Numbered from the stretch's first letter, positions 11,687 to 23,797 are shown. The stretch is DNA of 64,000 nucleotides from Schistocerca nitens (GCF_023898315.1 NC_064616.1:645602974-645666973), one strand, 5' to 3'. Notes: generated by a model from the letters alone, not told the origin. A program made the numbers and translations.

Positions 11687-13508
11687 CTGGAATGCCACTA
11701 TACATACAACAATAAAAAAAACTGCACGATCCCATAACAAACAATATGAAAAAAAACTTAAATTACAGCATACCACTACACCAACAAAAACAACAGGAAT
11801 CGGACATTTCCTCTGATCTACCCAAAAAGCCAACACTCAGAACTCCAAAAAGTGGAATTGGGCATTTCCTATGACCTGTATAGCTCAACCGCAGCTATCG
11901 ATATCCAGAGTCCAAACCCTGCAACTCTGAAGAGTGGAATTGGTCATTCCCTTTGACTTATATAGCTCAACCGCAGTTATTGATTCCAAAAAAACTGACA
12001 CCCACACCTCTGAAAAGTGGAACTAAAACCCCAACATCTCAAAAAACCCACATTCATTACATCAATTAAAGCACAACTGACCTATCATAAATATACAACA
12101 AAACATCACAATTACTATAGAATGAAACCAAAACAAAAATTCCTTTCCAACAACAGCATTTGGCAATACGATCTAGGTTGGCCACCACGTGCACTCACTA
12201 AAAAATAAAAATCTCCTAAAACACGCTTTACCTGCCACCCATATACCAACTCCAGATCACCTGACTGATCCCCATAAAAAAAAACCCACTAACAAAGAAA
12301 TATCACAAAAATTAACCAATATCAATCACACCTTACAAAAACAAAAACTGCAATGAATCTGGTCCTCTCAAGCATAATCTCAAATCATCTTCTCAAACCA
12401 TAACTTGCCCCATCAACCCCACCTGCACAAACAATACCTACACCTCCCCCCCCCCCTCTCAACACCCACCCAACCCCATTAACTCACCACCCTTGGCCTA
12501 TACATCCTACCCACAACCCCTAAAAAAAAAATAATAATAATTCTCAGGGGCACTCTTCTGCCAACAATAATCATCTAAATGAGATTGCAGTTTGGAAGAG
12601 CGCCTCTTCCCCAAACCCCTAAGAGACGAAAATGCATCAGAAACTATAGTGCTATCCTCCTCAACATATTCCTCGATCAAACCCACGAATTCCCTCTCAC
12701 TATGACCTTGAAAAACCCTAAAAACACAATCAGCATACCCAGCCACCGATATAACAGCCCTCCACACCCACAGAGCTGCCCCTCTGAGACTTCCTCTTAA
12801 CAAACTGTGATTCATCAATTTCAACAACCACCCCTGATGCGACCAAGTTCCCTCTATATTTGACATACTCTGAATAAACCTCTAGACAAAACGAAAGCCA
12901 ATCCAAAACATTTCTCTCTCACACAACTTCTCATGTGCACAAAAACTTATAGAGGACCTATATCCAAAATAAGTAACCAAACCAATCTCCCTTGTGGCCA
13001 ACCTAGATCTCTCGGCCAGCAGATTTTATTGCGCCGATGACGCCCTGTATACGCGTTGCTGGTCCAAGCCACTGGAACACTCGTAAGCCTCATGTTGTTG
13101 CCACAAACATTACACCTAACATATTCTGCAATAAAACTAAACATCTGGAGAAATTTTACAACAGGTATCCTATATTCACCCGTCTTCGAACACAATGGTA
13201 CACTTGTGAATTTCACTCTCATAGCCATACCTAACAAAAAAACAAATTAAACTTTTCTCTGCACTTCCACAACCCACGTTACCACAGAAACTACGTAAAC
13301 TCAAAGCCATGTTAACACGATCACAAGCAAACCTAAAATGAACCCAATACGACAATTTAAACTTGGCAAGTGCACATACACCACCAGAGAGTACCACCAA
13401 TCACACAAACACAACCAAGTCAAAAACTCCGCATCATAGTGACTTCACACACCACCACCATTATGTCATGAGGCAATTGGACTGGTGGAATTGGACGCTT
13501 CCGTTGAC
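11687..13508 (-). mobile_element. Merlin-like DNA transposon, copy M3, truncated
   Basis: The outer end at 13490-13508 (ggtggaattggacgcttcc) is the inverted match of the M2 left end, and the sequence reads inward parallel to M2 on the opposite strand. N-terminal transposase (VKFLQMFSFIAEYVRCNVC) lies at 12947-13237 and the core (GYADCVFRVFQGHSEREF, DSTIVSDAF) at 12507-12866. An internal deletion joins SSLRGLG directly to KRRSSKLQ and removes the TNTIEG block with the catalytic Glu. Its 3' terminal repeat is missing where it abuts M2. Confidence 0.62.
12507..12866 (-). pseudogene. Merlin-like transposase core with the Glu block deleted
   Basis: An open frame of 119 codons covers the centre of the DDE domain and the C-terminal SKLQSHLDDYCWQKS segment. 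Compared with M2, about 30 codons holding VNHS and TNTIEG are absent, so the product could not catalyse transposition. Confidence 0.6.
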
Positions 13509-13663
13509 CCTTTGTGTGTATACTAGTAATTTTAACAGTAAGCCTCTATGTGATGCACAATGCCCAATTTTTTTAGTAGTCTGCCAATGAATCTGCATAC
13601 ATTTTGTTTTATATGGTTGTTTCATTTTAAATTTTTGCTTCATGACCGTGTCCGCCCCCCCCT

Positions 13664-16600
13664 CCCCCTCCCCCGGGGCTCGCTGCTCTTAGGCGGGTTC
13701 TTGCTTGGCTCCTGCGGGACCCCAGTCTTTGCAGCATCTTTTTCCTCCTGTGCTGCATGTCTATCCTGTTGCTGTTCTTTTTCCCCTCCCTTGGGGAATG
13801 TGTCTGGTCTGTTTTTGGAAATGTATTCTTCATTTTCGGTAGTCAGTATCACAATACTCTCCTCTGCATTTCGTTCCTTTGTTCTGTGTTCACCTTCTCC
13901 CTTCCTCCACTTTAGCATTTTGAGATTTCTCTTTTTCTTCTCCCTTCTTGTGCACTCCTGAAGACTGACCCATGCGTCTGATGCATAACGGATAACTGTG
14001 TAACGTGTAATTCCTAGCCCTGTGTTGATAGGTAGAGTTCGCATGTACCCCCTGCTACAGGCCAGCACTAGGGAGGGATGATTACCTGAGCTGCTGCCTT
14101 CCCAACTTGCCGATTGATCTCTCTGTCAGGTGTTTGGGAGGTATGACCTGAGATGTGAACAATCTCCTAAGGTGGGTGAGCCCCAGTTGGAAGGAGTGCA
14201 CCATTGGAGACGCTGGCAGTCATGGGGGAATTTTTCGCAATGAGCCAATCATCATCTTCGCAGTCCACATCTACCAAACTTAAACGGAATGAAGCTCCCA
14301 ATTCCAAGACCCTCCCATGTGCACCACGCTTCCTCGTGGTTTCGCGTACTGAAGACGGTCAGTCCTTTGCAACAGTAAATCTGTTTCTTATTCAGAAAGC
14401 TGTTGATGCAATTGCCGGCCCTGTGAAATTCTGCTCTCATTTATGCAATGGCACTTTGCTTTTGAGGCTACTTCTGATTCTCAAGCACAACTGCTGCTTG
14501 GAGCTTCGCTCCTCCACCGCTATTCTGTTTGTGTCAAGACCCATTGAACATGGAATTCTTCCCATGGTGTTATTTACACTAGTCTGCTCGATGGTCTGAC
14601 CGAGGCAGAAATCAAAAATGTACCCCTCTGATGAGGGTGTCATTGCAGTCTCTCAGGTGATGAAGCAAGTAGGTGCATCCTTAGTGCCCGAACACAGTTT
14701 TTCTCGCCGTTGATAGAGTGATGCTTCTGTCCAAGATCAAAGCAGGCTATGAAGCTATTACAGTCCAACTGTAAATTCTGAACCTGATGTACTGCTCCCA
14801 GTGTAATCATTTCAAGCACACTCAAATGTCCTGTAAACACACGGCCAAATGTGTAACCCGTGGTAGGGATGCCCACGAGGGCAATTGTCTGCATCCTTCT
14901 CCCTGCTGTATCAACTGCAATGGCAACCATGCAGCCTCCTCTCAAGATTGTCCCATGTATCTCAATGAGTGGGCTGTCCCGGCCATATGGGTAGAGGAAG
15001 AGTGCCTTACCCGGTTGATCGCAAGTTGTTGGCTATTTGCAAACCCTGCTTTTTACCATCTGGCACTTATATTATTGTTCTTGCTACATCTTGCTTTACG
15101 CCGGACATGCCCATGCAGACATGTAACATCAAATTCAGCACTGCAGTTGTGAAATCACCCAGTGTAATGCTAGCATTGCCGACTCCTTGTCCAGCTCTGC
15201 AACAAGAAACCAAACTTTGTCTCACGGGGAGAAGTCACCTGCTACAAAACCGGCAGGCTGGAAAGGACAGAAGTAATACTCCTGCAAAGACTGTCCCTCC
15301 AGACGACAAAAATCTGAATATTCCTCTGCCACCCGGAAAAGCTCCAAGAAGTCAAAGAAAGGCAAATAGTCGTCTCCTTTGCCAACTCGGAGATCCTCTT
15401 CGATGGTGTTACCACGTGATACGCTCACCTGTATGCCTGTATGTCGCCCGTATGCACCACCAACCATTTTTCTGCCCTGAACTCCGCAGATCGACAGAGA
15501 GCGACTGCTGAAGTCTTTGTAGATCTCGTGGAGCAGGATCCCTCCAGCCTCTGCTCCCTGTAGCAGAGAGTCTTTGAAGGCTAGCATTGGCAGCTGACGA
15601 GGTGACACCCCTGCATTTTTTCCCTGCTCCCCTTTCCTCATTATAGCTCTCCTTCAGTGGAATGTTCGCAGCCTTAGATCAAACGAAGAGGATTTACAGA
15701 TTCTCTTAGAAATGCAGTGTCTGCTTGTTATCTGCCTCCAGGAAACAAAATGGCATCCTGACGATCGCTTTGAGATCTCACATTTCTTCCTGGTCCATTT
15801 TGACCTTCCAGACAGCATTGCATCTCATTGTGGAGTCATGCTGCTCATACGGGATGACGTTCATAGTCAGTCCAACTCCCTGACTACCCACCTTCAAGCT
15901 GTTGCATTTCGCCTTTTCCTTCCTCACTTGACCTTTTCCCTTTGTACTGTTTACATCCCTCTGTCATTCAGTGTCACCAGGACAGACTTCCTCAGCCTAC
16001 TGGATAGCTATATTACCCCATTCTGCTGCTTTGTGACCTTAATGTGCACCATCCCCTTTGGGGTTCTCCCAGAACCTGTTTCAGAGGTGCCCTCTTGGCT
16101 GACCTTCTCAATCAACTTAACCTCCTTTGTCTTAACACAGGAGCACCCACATTCCTTTTAGAATTCATGCACACCTATTCCCATTTGGACCTACCCTTCT
16201 GCACTGCCCAGTTTGCCCATCGTCTCAAGTGGTTCGTTCTTTCTGACACATACTCAAGCGACCATTTCCCCTGTGCTGTCTGTTTGCTGTATCGTACCCC
16301 ACCTACAAGCACACCCAAATGGCAGCTTACTAAGGTCAACTGGAAGCTTTATTCATTGCTGGCGACCTATGATGAACAACATTTCCCCAGTTGTGATGAC
16401 CAGGTAGAATGTCTTACAAACATTATCCATGCCACCACTGAACATTCCGTTCGTCGCACTTCCTCTTTACAACACCGTGGTCTGTTCCCTCGATGGACTG
16501 GTGTGTGCCATGGCACAATTTGCGCACGGAGATGTGCTCTATATGCGTTTTTAACTTTCATCCTACAATGGGAAACTGCATTTGTTATAAACAGTTCCAT

Positions 16601-16714
16601 GCACAGTGTCGTCGCGTTCTTTGGGATAGCAAAAAAGCTAGCTGGTTCATTCACTAGCTCTTTTAACTCCCTCTTCAATCGTGTGGGCCAACTTCTGACA
16701 GCTCTCTGGGACCC
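13664..16714 (+). mobile_element. I-group LINE family B, copy C1, 5' segment
   Basis: Pyrimidine-rich 5' UTR from about 13664 (a second copy of this UTR is at 45278-45973). ORF1 starts near 14239 (MSQSSSSQSTSTKLKRNE). Its zinc-knuckle cluster is at 14787-14960 (YCSQCNHFKHTQMSC, NGNHAASSQDC). ORF2 endonuclease runs from about 15650 (CLQETKWHPDD). Frames are broken by multiple stops and shifts. The element is interrupted at 16714 by insertion of C2 and resumes at 26674, then again at 30391 after element D. Confidence 0.8.
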
Positions 16715-17073
16715 TGTGGGTCTGGGGATTAGAATATGCCCAAGGTATTCCTGCCTGTCGTAAGAGGTGACTAAAAGGAGTCTCACATGTTTCGGCCTTT
16801 ATGTGATGGTCCCCTGTAGGGTTTGACCTCCATTTTTCAAAATTTTCCCAAAGAGCAAGCCAATTGGGGAAGGGCGGCTTACATGGTGCATCGTGTCTAT
16901 CATGCCTTGAGATCTTTAGCCCACTTTCTCGTTGTTGCACTACAGTCCAGCTTGTTCTCCATCTCTTGGACGAGGACGCCTTCCTGGGTGCATTTTCCAC
17001 CATGCAGTATGCAGTGTCGCTTTTTGCACCGATGATGACCATGGACTTATTTGCACCTCATATCCAGCACGGT

Positions 17074-20000
17074 CTTCCCCCATGAACCATGGACCTTGCC
17101 GTTGGTGGGGAGGCCTGCGTGCCTCAGCGATACAGATGGCCGTACCGTAGGTGCAACCACAACGGAGGGGTATCTGTTGAGAGGCCAGACAAACATGTGG
17201 TTCCTGAAGAGGGGCAGCAGCCTTTTCAGTAGTTGCAGGGGCAACAGTCTGGATGATTGACTGATCTGGCCTTGTAACATTAACCAAAACGGCCTTGCTG
17301 TGCTGGTACTGCGAACGGCTGAAAGCAAGGGGAAACTACAGCCATAATTTTTCCCGAGGACATGCAGCTTTACTGTATGATTAAATGATGATGGCGTCCT
17401 CTTGGGTAAAATATTCCAGAGGTAAAATAATCCCCCATTCGGATCTCCGGGCGGGGAATATTCAAGAGGACGTCGTTATCAGGAGAAAGAAAACTGGCAT
17501 TCTACGGATCGGAGTGTGGAATGTCAGATCCCTTAATCGGGCAGGTAGGTTAGAAAATTTAAAAAGGGAAATGGATAGGTTAAAGTTAGATATAGTGGGA
17601 ATTAGTGAAGTTCGGTGGCAGGAGGAACAAGACTTTTGGTCAGGTGATTACAGGGTTATAAATACAAAATCAAATAGGGGTAATGCAGGAGTAGGTTTAA
17701 TAATGAATAAAAAAATAGGAGTGCGGGTTAGCTACTACAAACAGCTTAGTGAACGCATTATTGTGGCTAAGATAGACACAAAGCCCATGCCTACTACAGT
17801 AGTACAAGTTTATATGCCAACTAGCTCTGCAGATGATGAAGAAATTGATGAAATGTATGACGAGATAAAAGAAATTATTCAGGTAGTGAAGGGAGACGAA
17901 AATTTAATAGTCATGGGTGACTGGAATTCGTCAGTAGGAGAAGGGAGAGAAGGAAACATAGTAGGTGAATATGGATTGGGGGGAAGAAATGAAAGAGGAA
18001 ACCGCCTTGTAGAATTTTGCACAGAGCATAACTTAATCATAGCTAACACTTGGTTCAAGAATCATAAAAGAAGGTTGTATACCTGGAAGAATCCTGGAGA
18101 TACTAATAGGTATCAGATAGATTATATAATGGTAAGACAGAGATTTAGGAACCAGGTTTTAAATTGTAAGACATTTCCAGGGGCAGATGTGGATTCTGAC
18201 CACAATCTATTGGTTATGAACTGCAGATTGAAACTGAAGAAACTGCAAAAAGGTGGGAATTTAAGGAGATGGGACCTGGATAAACTGAAAGAACCAGAGG
18301 TTGTGGAGAGTTTCAGGGAGAGCATAAGGGAACAATTGACAGGAATGGGGGAAAGAAATACAGTAGAAGAAGAATGGCTAGCTTTGAGGGATGAAGTAGT
18401 GAAGGCAGCAGAGGATCAAGTAGGTAAAAAGACGAGGGCTAATAGAAATCCTTGGGTAACAGAAGAAATATTGAATTTAATTGATGAAAGGAGAAAATAT
18501 AAAAATGCAGTAAATGAAGCAGGCAAAAGGGAATACAAACGTCTCAAAAATGAGATCGACAGAAAGTGCAGAATGGCTAAGCAGGGATGACTAGAGGACA
18601 AATGTAAGGATGTAGAGGCTTGTCTCACTAGGGGTAAGATAGATACTGCCTACAGGAAAATTAAAGAGACCTTTGGAGAGAAGAGAACCACTTGTATGAA
18701 TATCAAGAGCTCAGATGGCAACCCAGTTCTAAGCAAAGAAGGGAAGGCAGAAAGGTGGAAGGAGTATATAGAGGGTTTATACAAGGGCGATGTACTTGAG
18801 GACAGTATTATGGAAATGGAAGAGGATGTAGATGAAGATGAAATGGGAGATAAGATACTGCGTGAAGAGTTTGACAGAGCACTGAAAGACCTGAGTCAAA
18901 ACAAGGCCCCGGGAGTAGACAACATTCCATTAGAACTACTGATGGCCTTGGGAGAGCCAGTCATGACAAAACTCTACCATCTGGTGAGCAAGATGTATGA
19001 GACAGGCAAAATACCCACAGACTTCAAGAAGAATATAATAATTCCAATACCAAAGAAAGCAGGTGTTGACAGATGTGAAAATTACCGAACTATCAGTTTA
19101 ATAAGTCACAGCTGCAAAATACTAACGCGAATTCTTTACAGACGAATGGAAAAACTGGTAGAAGTGGACCTCGGGGAAGATCAGTTTGGATTCCGTAGAA
19201 ATGTTGGAACACGTGAGGCAATACTAACCTTACGACTTATCTTAGAAGAAAGATTAAGAAAAGGCAAACCTACGTTTCTAGCATTTGTAGACTTAGAGAA
19301 AGCTTTTGACAACATTAACTGGAATACTCTCTTTCAAATTCTGAAGGTGGCAGGGGTAAAATACAGGGAGCGAAAGGCTATTTACAATTTGTACAGAAAC
19401 CAGATGGCAGTTATAAGAGTCGAGGGGCATGAAAGGGAAGCAGTGGTTGGGAAAGGAGTGAGACAGGGTTGTAGCCTCTCCCCGATGTTATTCAATCTGT
19501 ATATTGAGCAAGCAGTAAAGGAAACAAAAGAAAAATTCGGAGTTGGTATTAAAATTCATGGAGAAGAAGTAAAAACTTTGAGGTTCGCCGATGACATTGT
19601 AATTCTGTCAGAGACAGCAAAGGACTTGGAAGAGCAGTTGAACGGAATGGACAGTGTCTTGAAAGGAGGATATAAGATGAACATCAACAAAAGCAAAACG
19701 AGGATAATGGAATGTAGTCAAATTAAATCGGGTGATTCTGAGGGGATTAGATTAGGAAATGAGACACTTAAAGTAGTAAAGGAGTTTTGCTATTTAGGGA
19801 GTAAAATAACTGATGATGGTCGAAGTAGAGAGCATATAAAATGTAGACTGGCAATGGCAAGGAAATCGTTTCTCAAGAAGAGAAATTTGTTAACGTTGAG
19901 TATAGATTTAAGTGTCAGGAAGTCGTTTCTGAAAGTATTTGTATGGAGTGTAGCCATTTATGGAAGTGAAACATGGACGATAACCAGTTTGGACAAGAAG

Positions 20001-20376
20001 AGAATAGAAGCTTTCGAAATGTGGTGCTACAGAAGAATGCTGAAGATAAGGTGGGTAGATCACGTAACTAATGAGGAGGTATTGAATAGGATTGGGGAGA
20101 AGAGAAGTTTGTGGCACAACTTGACCAGAAGAAGGGATCAGTTGGTAGGACATGTTTTGAGGCATCAAGGGATCACAAATTTAGCATTGGAGGGCAGCGT
20201 GGAGGGTAAAAATCGTAGAGGGAGACCAAGAGATGAATACACTAAGCAGATTCAGAAGGACGTAGGTTGCAGTAGGTACTGGGAGATGAAGAAGCTTGCA
20301 CAGGATAGAGTAGCATGGAGAGCTGCATCAAACCAGTCTCAGGACTGAAGACCACCACAACAACAACAACAACAAC
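17074..20376 (+). mobile_element. Nearly whole RTE-like LINE (copy B), 3.3 kb
   Basis: Flanked by an exact 12-bp duplication ATCCAGCACGGT (17062-17073 and 20377-20388). The sequence at 47753-47764 in C6 shows the same LINE site without the insertion. It has a 5' UTR of about 310 bp, one long frame and a (CAA)n tail. The 5' end looks complete, judging from the length of the UTR. It is younger than C2, which it interrupts. Confidence 0.95.
17385..20348 (+). pseudogene. RTE-like endonuclease/reverse transcriptase, one stop codon
   Basis: A 988-codon frame broken only by TGA at 18588-18590. The apurinic-type endonuclease comes first: IGVWNVRSLNRAGRL (about 17510), GISEVRWQ, GDWNSSVG, YQIDYIMV and DSDHNLLV (about 18198). 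After a linker the RT has FVDLEKAFDNINW (about 19286), GVRQGCSLSPM (about 19459) and the catalytic FADDIVI (about 19583). The C-terminal region contains MWCYRRMLKIRWVDH and ends SQSQD. The stop replaces a residue that is probably Trp (TGG to TGA); copy A reads across the same point in another context. Such frames are often annotated as craniofacial-development-protein-2-like, which is a transposon-derived name. Confidence 0.93.
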
Positions 20377-21982
20377 ATCCAGCACGGTACCCAGTTCGTT
20401 GTGGTAGGGCCGCCATGTATCCTGTTGGCTGTAGCCCTCTGACAACACAGGGATTGCTCTGCTGATGCCTGCGCCATTAACTCACCCTGGGGCATCGGGA
20501 CTCCTGGCAATGGCCATCCTCCCAGGTGACCTTTGCTGTGGCTAGGTGGTGCCCGTGGGAAGGTCCCTGGTCAGAGTTGGTGGCATCAGGCGGATGATGC
20601 ACGATGTAGCATACCACATAATCACTTGCTGGTGATCAAACACCAGCAGTCTCTAAGCATTCCCAATCTCAGTACAATGCAAGAAAGTACTACTCTAAAT
20701 CATTCCCCTCCCTGGCTACACCATGGGAGGAATGCCTACATCCTGTGACTATGATCCCCCTCATACGCCGCTGATATGAGACCAGTTGTAGCCCCATCAG
20801 TTCCACGAATTCCAGTCGTCTCTGAGAGCCAGAAGGCTACACCTACCCCCTTGATGGTGGGGGGAACTTCCCCACTTCCCCCCTGTTGCTCGCACACCAC
20901 CTACCTCGGGAGCACTGCCCCCCCCCCCCCCTTAACCATTGGGCCATTGGGGACACCAGTCCCCACTTCTCAGCCGGAGAAGCATAAATCTTCTTCAGCT
21001 CCTCTCACTAGGAAGGGGTCTCTTGGGTCACTCCCTTTCCAGGTTTCTGCTAATGGGAAAGATGGTGCCTGCCAGTGGCTGAAGTGCCCAAAAGCAGCTG
21101 GTCGTAGGGCTTCACGATCATCCTCAGTCCTGGAGACTGAATCAGTGAAGCCCTCCCAGCAAGAGAAACCCAAGAAGCAGCGAGAAAAGTCCAAAAAGGA
21201 GACTCCTAAGACTAAGGAAATTGTGGTGGCACCCTCATCATCACTACCTACAAGGTCTGCATCTGAGGATAAGGTCGATATTCTGGCGTTTGCTGAGGAC
21301 CTAGATCTCGCTGGACCCTCAGACACAGTGGTTGTAGACTGCTCAGGCAATAAGTCGTTGGCAACAGGTGGCCCTGAGGCATAAACTGCCTCATTGACTG
21401 TACGATGCCTTCCCAGTCCCACAATGACGCAATCCTTCAGTGGAACTGCGGCATTTTTTTCCACCAAGCTACAGTAACTTTTAAGTTTTACACCTGCTTT
21501 CTGCATTGCGCTCCAGGAAACCTGGTTCCCGGCATTGCGGACCCCTGTCAGTGGAGTTTCGTTTAAGTCCAAAACTCAGTCTGTAGTGAACCTGTGCCCC
21601 TTCAAACCCCTCTTGAAGCTGCGGCTGTCAGAATAAGGACGACACGGGAAATAACTGTCTGGAATGTATATCTTCCTCCAGATGGTGCAGTACCCCTGAA
21701 TGTATTAGCTGCACTGATTGATCAACTCCCTAAACCTTTCATACTTTGGGGAGATTTTAATGCCCATAACCCCTTGTGGGGTGGCACCGTGCTTCTTGGC
21801 CGAGGCAGAGATGTTGAAACTTTACTGTCTCAGTTCGACCTCTGCCTCTTAAATACTGGGGCCGCCACACGTGTCAGTGTGGCTTGTGGTAGTTACTCGG
21901 CCATTGATTTATCTAGAATGAGATTTTCACTCTGCAGCGGAGTGTGCGCTGATATGAAACTTCCTGGCAGATTAAAACTGTG

Positions 21983-22055
21983 TGCCCGACCGAGACTCGA
22001 ACTCGGGACCTTTGCCTTTCGCGGGCAAGTGCTCTACCAACTGAGCTACCGAAGC
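21983..22055 (-). tRNA. tRNA-like sequence in repeat unit 1, anticodon CGA (Ser by anticodon)
   Basis: A box (TAGCTCAGTTGGTAGAGC) and B box (GAGTTCGAGTCTC) are intact. The anticodon stem is TTGCC/GGCAA, but position 33 is G instead of T and the outer acceptor pairs mismatch. It lacks the long variable arm of true tRNA-Ser. I regard it as the Pol III head of a repeat, not a working tRNA gene. Confidence 0.6.
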
Positions 22056-22283
22056 ACGACTCACGCCCGGTACTCACAGCTTTACTTCTGCCAGTACCTC
22101 GTCTCCTACCTTCCAAACTTTACAGAAGCTCTCCTGCGAACCTTGCAGAACTAGCACTCCTGAAAGAAAGGATATTGCGGAGACATGGCTTAGCCACAGC
22201 CTGGGGGATGTTTCCAGAATGAGATTTTCACTCTGCAGCGGAGTGTGCGCTGATATGAAACTTCCTGGCAGATTAAAACTGTG

Positions 22284-22356
22284 TGCCTGACCGAGACTCG
22301 AACTCGGGACCTTTGCCTTTTGCGGGCAAGTGCTCTACCAACTGAGCTACCGAAGC
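22284..22356 (-). tRNA. tRNA-like sequence in repeat unit 2, anticodon changed to CAA
   Basis: Same as unit 1 with a substitution in the anticodon loop (CGCGAAA becomes CGCAAAA) and one in the 3' acceptor strand. Repeat-borne, presumably non-functional. Confidence 0.5.
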
Positions 22357-22584
22357 ACGACTCACGCCCGGTACTCACAGCTTTACTTCTGCCAGTACCT
22401 CGTCTCCTACCTTCCAAACTTTACAGAAGCTCTCCTGCGAACCTTGCAGAACTAGCACTCCTGAAAGAAAGGATATTGCGGAGACATGGCTTAGCCACAG
22501 CCTGGGGGATGTTTCCAGAATGAGATTTTCACTCTGCAGCGGAGTGTGCGCTGATATGAAACTTCCTGGCAGATTAAAACTGTG

Positions 22585-22657
22585 TGCCCGACCGAGACTC
22601 GAACTCGGGACCTTTGCCTTTCGCGGGCAAGTGCTCTACCAACTGAGCTACCGAAGC
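22585..22657 (-). tRNA. tRNA-like sequence in repeat unit 3, anticodon CGA
   Basis: Identical in sequence to the unit 1 cloverleaf. Its anticodon-to-3' half forms part of the left arm of the large hairpin. Confidence 0.55.
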
Positions 22658-22938
22658 ACGACTCACGCCCGCGAAAGGCAAAGGTCCCGAGTTCGAGTCT
22701 CGGTCGGGCACACAGTTTTAATCTGCCAGGAAGTTTCATATCAGCGCACACTCCGCTGCAGAGTGAAAATCTCATTCTGGAAACATCCCCCAGGCTGTGG
22801 CTAAGCCATGTCTCCGCAATATCCTTTCTTTCAGGAGTGCTAGTTCTGCAAGGTTCGCAGGAGAGCTTCTGTAAAGTTTGGAAGGTAGGAGACGAGGTAC
22901 TGGCAGAAGTAAAGCTGTGAGTACCGGGCGTGAGTCGT

Positions 22939-23011
22939 GCTTCGGTAGCTCAGTTGGTAGAGCACTTGCCCGCGAAAGGCAAAGGTCCCGAGTTCGAGTC
23001 TCGGTCGGGCA
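22939..23011 (+). tRNA. tRNA-like sequence in the inverted repeat unit, anticodon CGA
   Basis: Plus-strand copy in the inverted part of the array, same A and B boxes and anticodon loop as unit 1. Confidence 0.55.
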
Positions 23012-23641
23012 CACAGTTTTAATCTGCCAGGAAGTTTCATTGATTTATCTGTTTGCAGCCCAGGACTTCTCCCGTCTGTCCACTGGAGAGCACATGACGA
23101 CCTGTGTGGTAGTGACCACTTCCCCATCTTTATGTCACTGCCCCGGCATCAGGCCCACAGACGCCTGTCCAGAGGGGCTTTAAACAAGGCAGACCAGGAA
23201 ACTTTCACCTCTGCGGTCACCGTTGACTCTGCCCCACACGGGAACACCGATGTGATGGTTGAGCGGGTGACTGCAACAATCGTTACTGCAGCAGAAAATG
23301 CGATCCCTCGCTCTTTAGGGTGCTCCCAGTGTAGGGTGGTCCCTTGGTGGTCGCTGGAAGTCGCTGAGTCAATTAAGGTGTGTCAACGAGCTCTACAGCG
23401 GCATAGGCGGCACCCTTCCCTGGAGCACCTCATAGCCTTTAATTGGCTCCATGCCCACGTTCCCCAGCTTATCAGAAGACAGAAGCAGGAGTATTGGGAG
23501 AGATAAGTCTCAACCATTGGGTGCCATATGTCATCTTCCCAAGTGTGGACGAAAATCAGACGTCTTTTTGGGTACCAGACCCCAACAGGTGTCCCTGGCA
23601 TTAACATCAGTGATGTGTTATCTACCGACGCAAACACGATT

Positions 23642-23797
23642 GCTGAGCACTTTGCTGAGCACTTTGCTGAGCACTTTGCTGAGCACTTTGCTGAGCACTT
23701 TGCTGAGCACTTTGCTGAGCACTTTGCTGAGCACTTTGCTGATCACTTTGCTGAGCTCTTTGCTGAGCACTTTGCTGAGCACTTTGCTGAGCACTAT
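23642..23797 (+). repeat. 13 copies of a 12-bp unit (GCTGAGCACTTT)
   Basis: Thirteen exact-length units, three with single changes, encode a repeating Ala-Glu-His-Phe in the frame that matches the start of the LINE reverse transcriptase. The related copy C3 has only two units at the same place (37945-37968), so the array expanded within C2. Confidence 0.95.

Larger units (their letters stand above)
21915..23040. mobile_element. Palindromic array of a 301-bp tRNA-Ser(CGA)-like repeat
   Basis: Two whole head-to-tail units (starts 21915 and 22216, period 301) and a partial third (22517) are followed by an inverted segment of the same repeat. Arms 22515-22627 and 22667-22779 are inverted complements around a 39-base centre; the inverted part continues to 23040. 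The whole block is bounded by TGATTTATCT (21905-21914 and 23041-23050), one target duplication, so it entered the C2 endonuclease region as one unit. Each unit carries a tRNA-like cloverleaf. An 88-bp relative lies at 56038. Confidence 0.9.

Noticed and set aside
21983-23011. Functional tRNA-Ser genes
   Set aside because: No long variable arm, G at position 33, mismatched acceptor ends, and location inside a repeat that inserted with a target duplication.
21980-23014. Several overlapping 60-110 codon frames with MCPTETRTRDLC-like starts
   Set aside because: They are translations of the tRNA-like repeat in different units and orientations; such frames are a common annotation artefact.
23642-23797. 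CRISPR-like repeat array
   Set aside because: Units are contiguous 12-mers without spacers, in a eukaryotic LINE.
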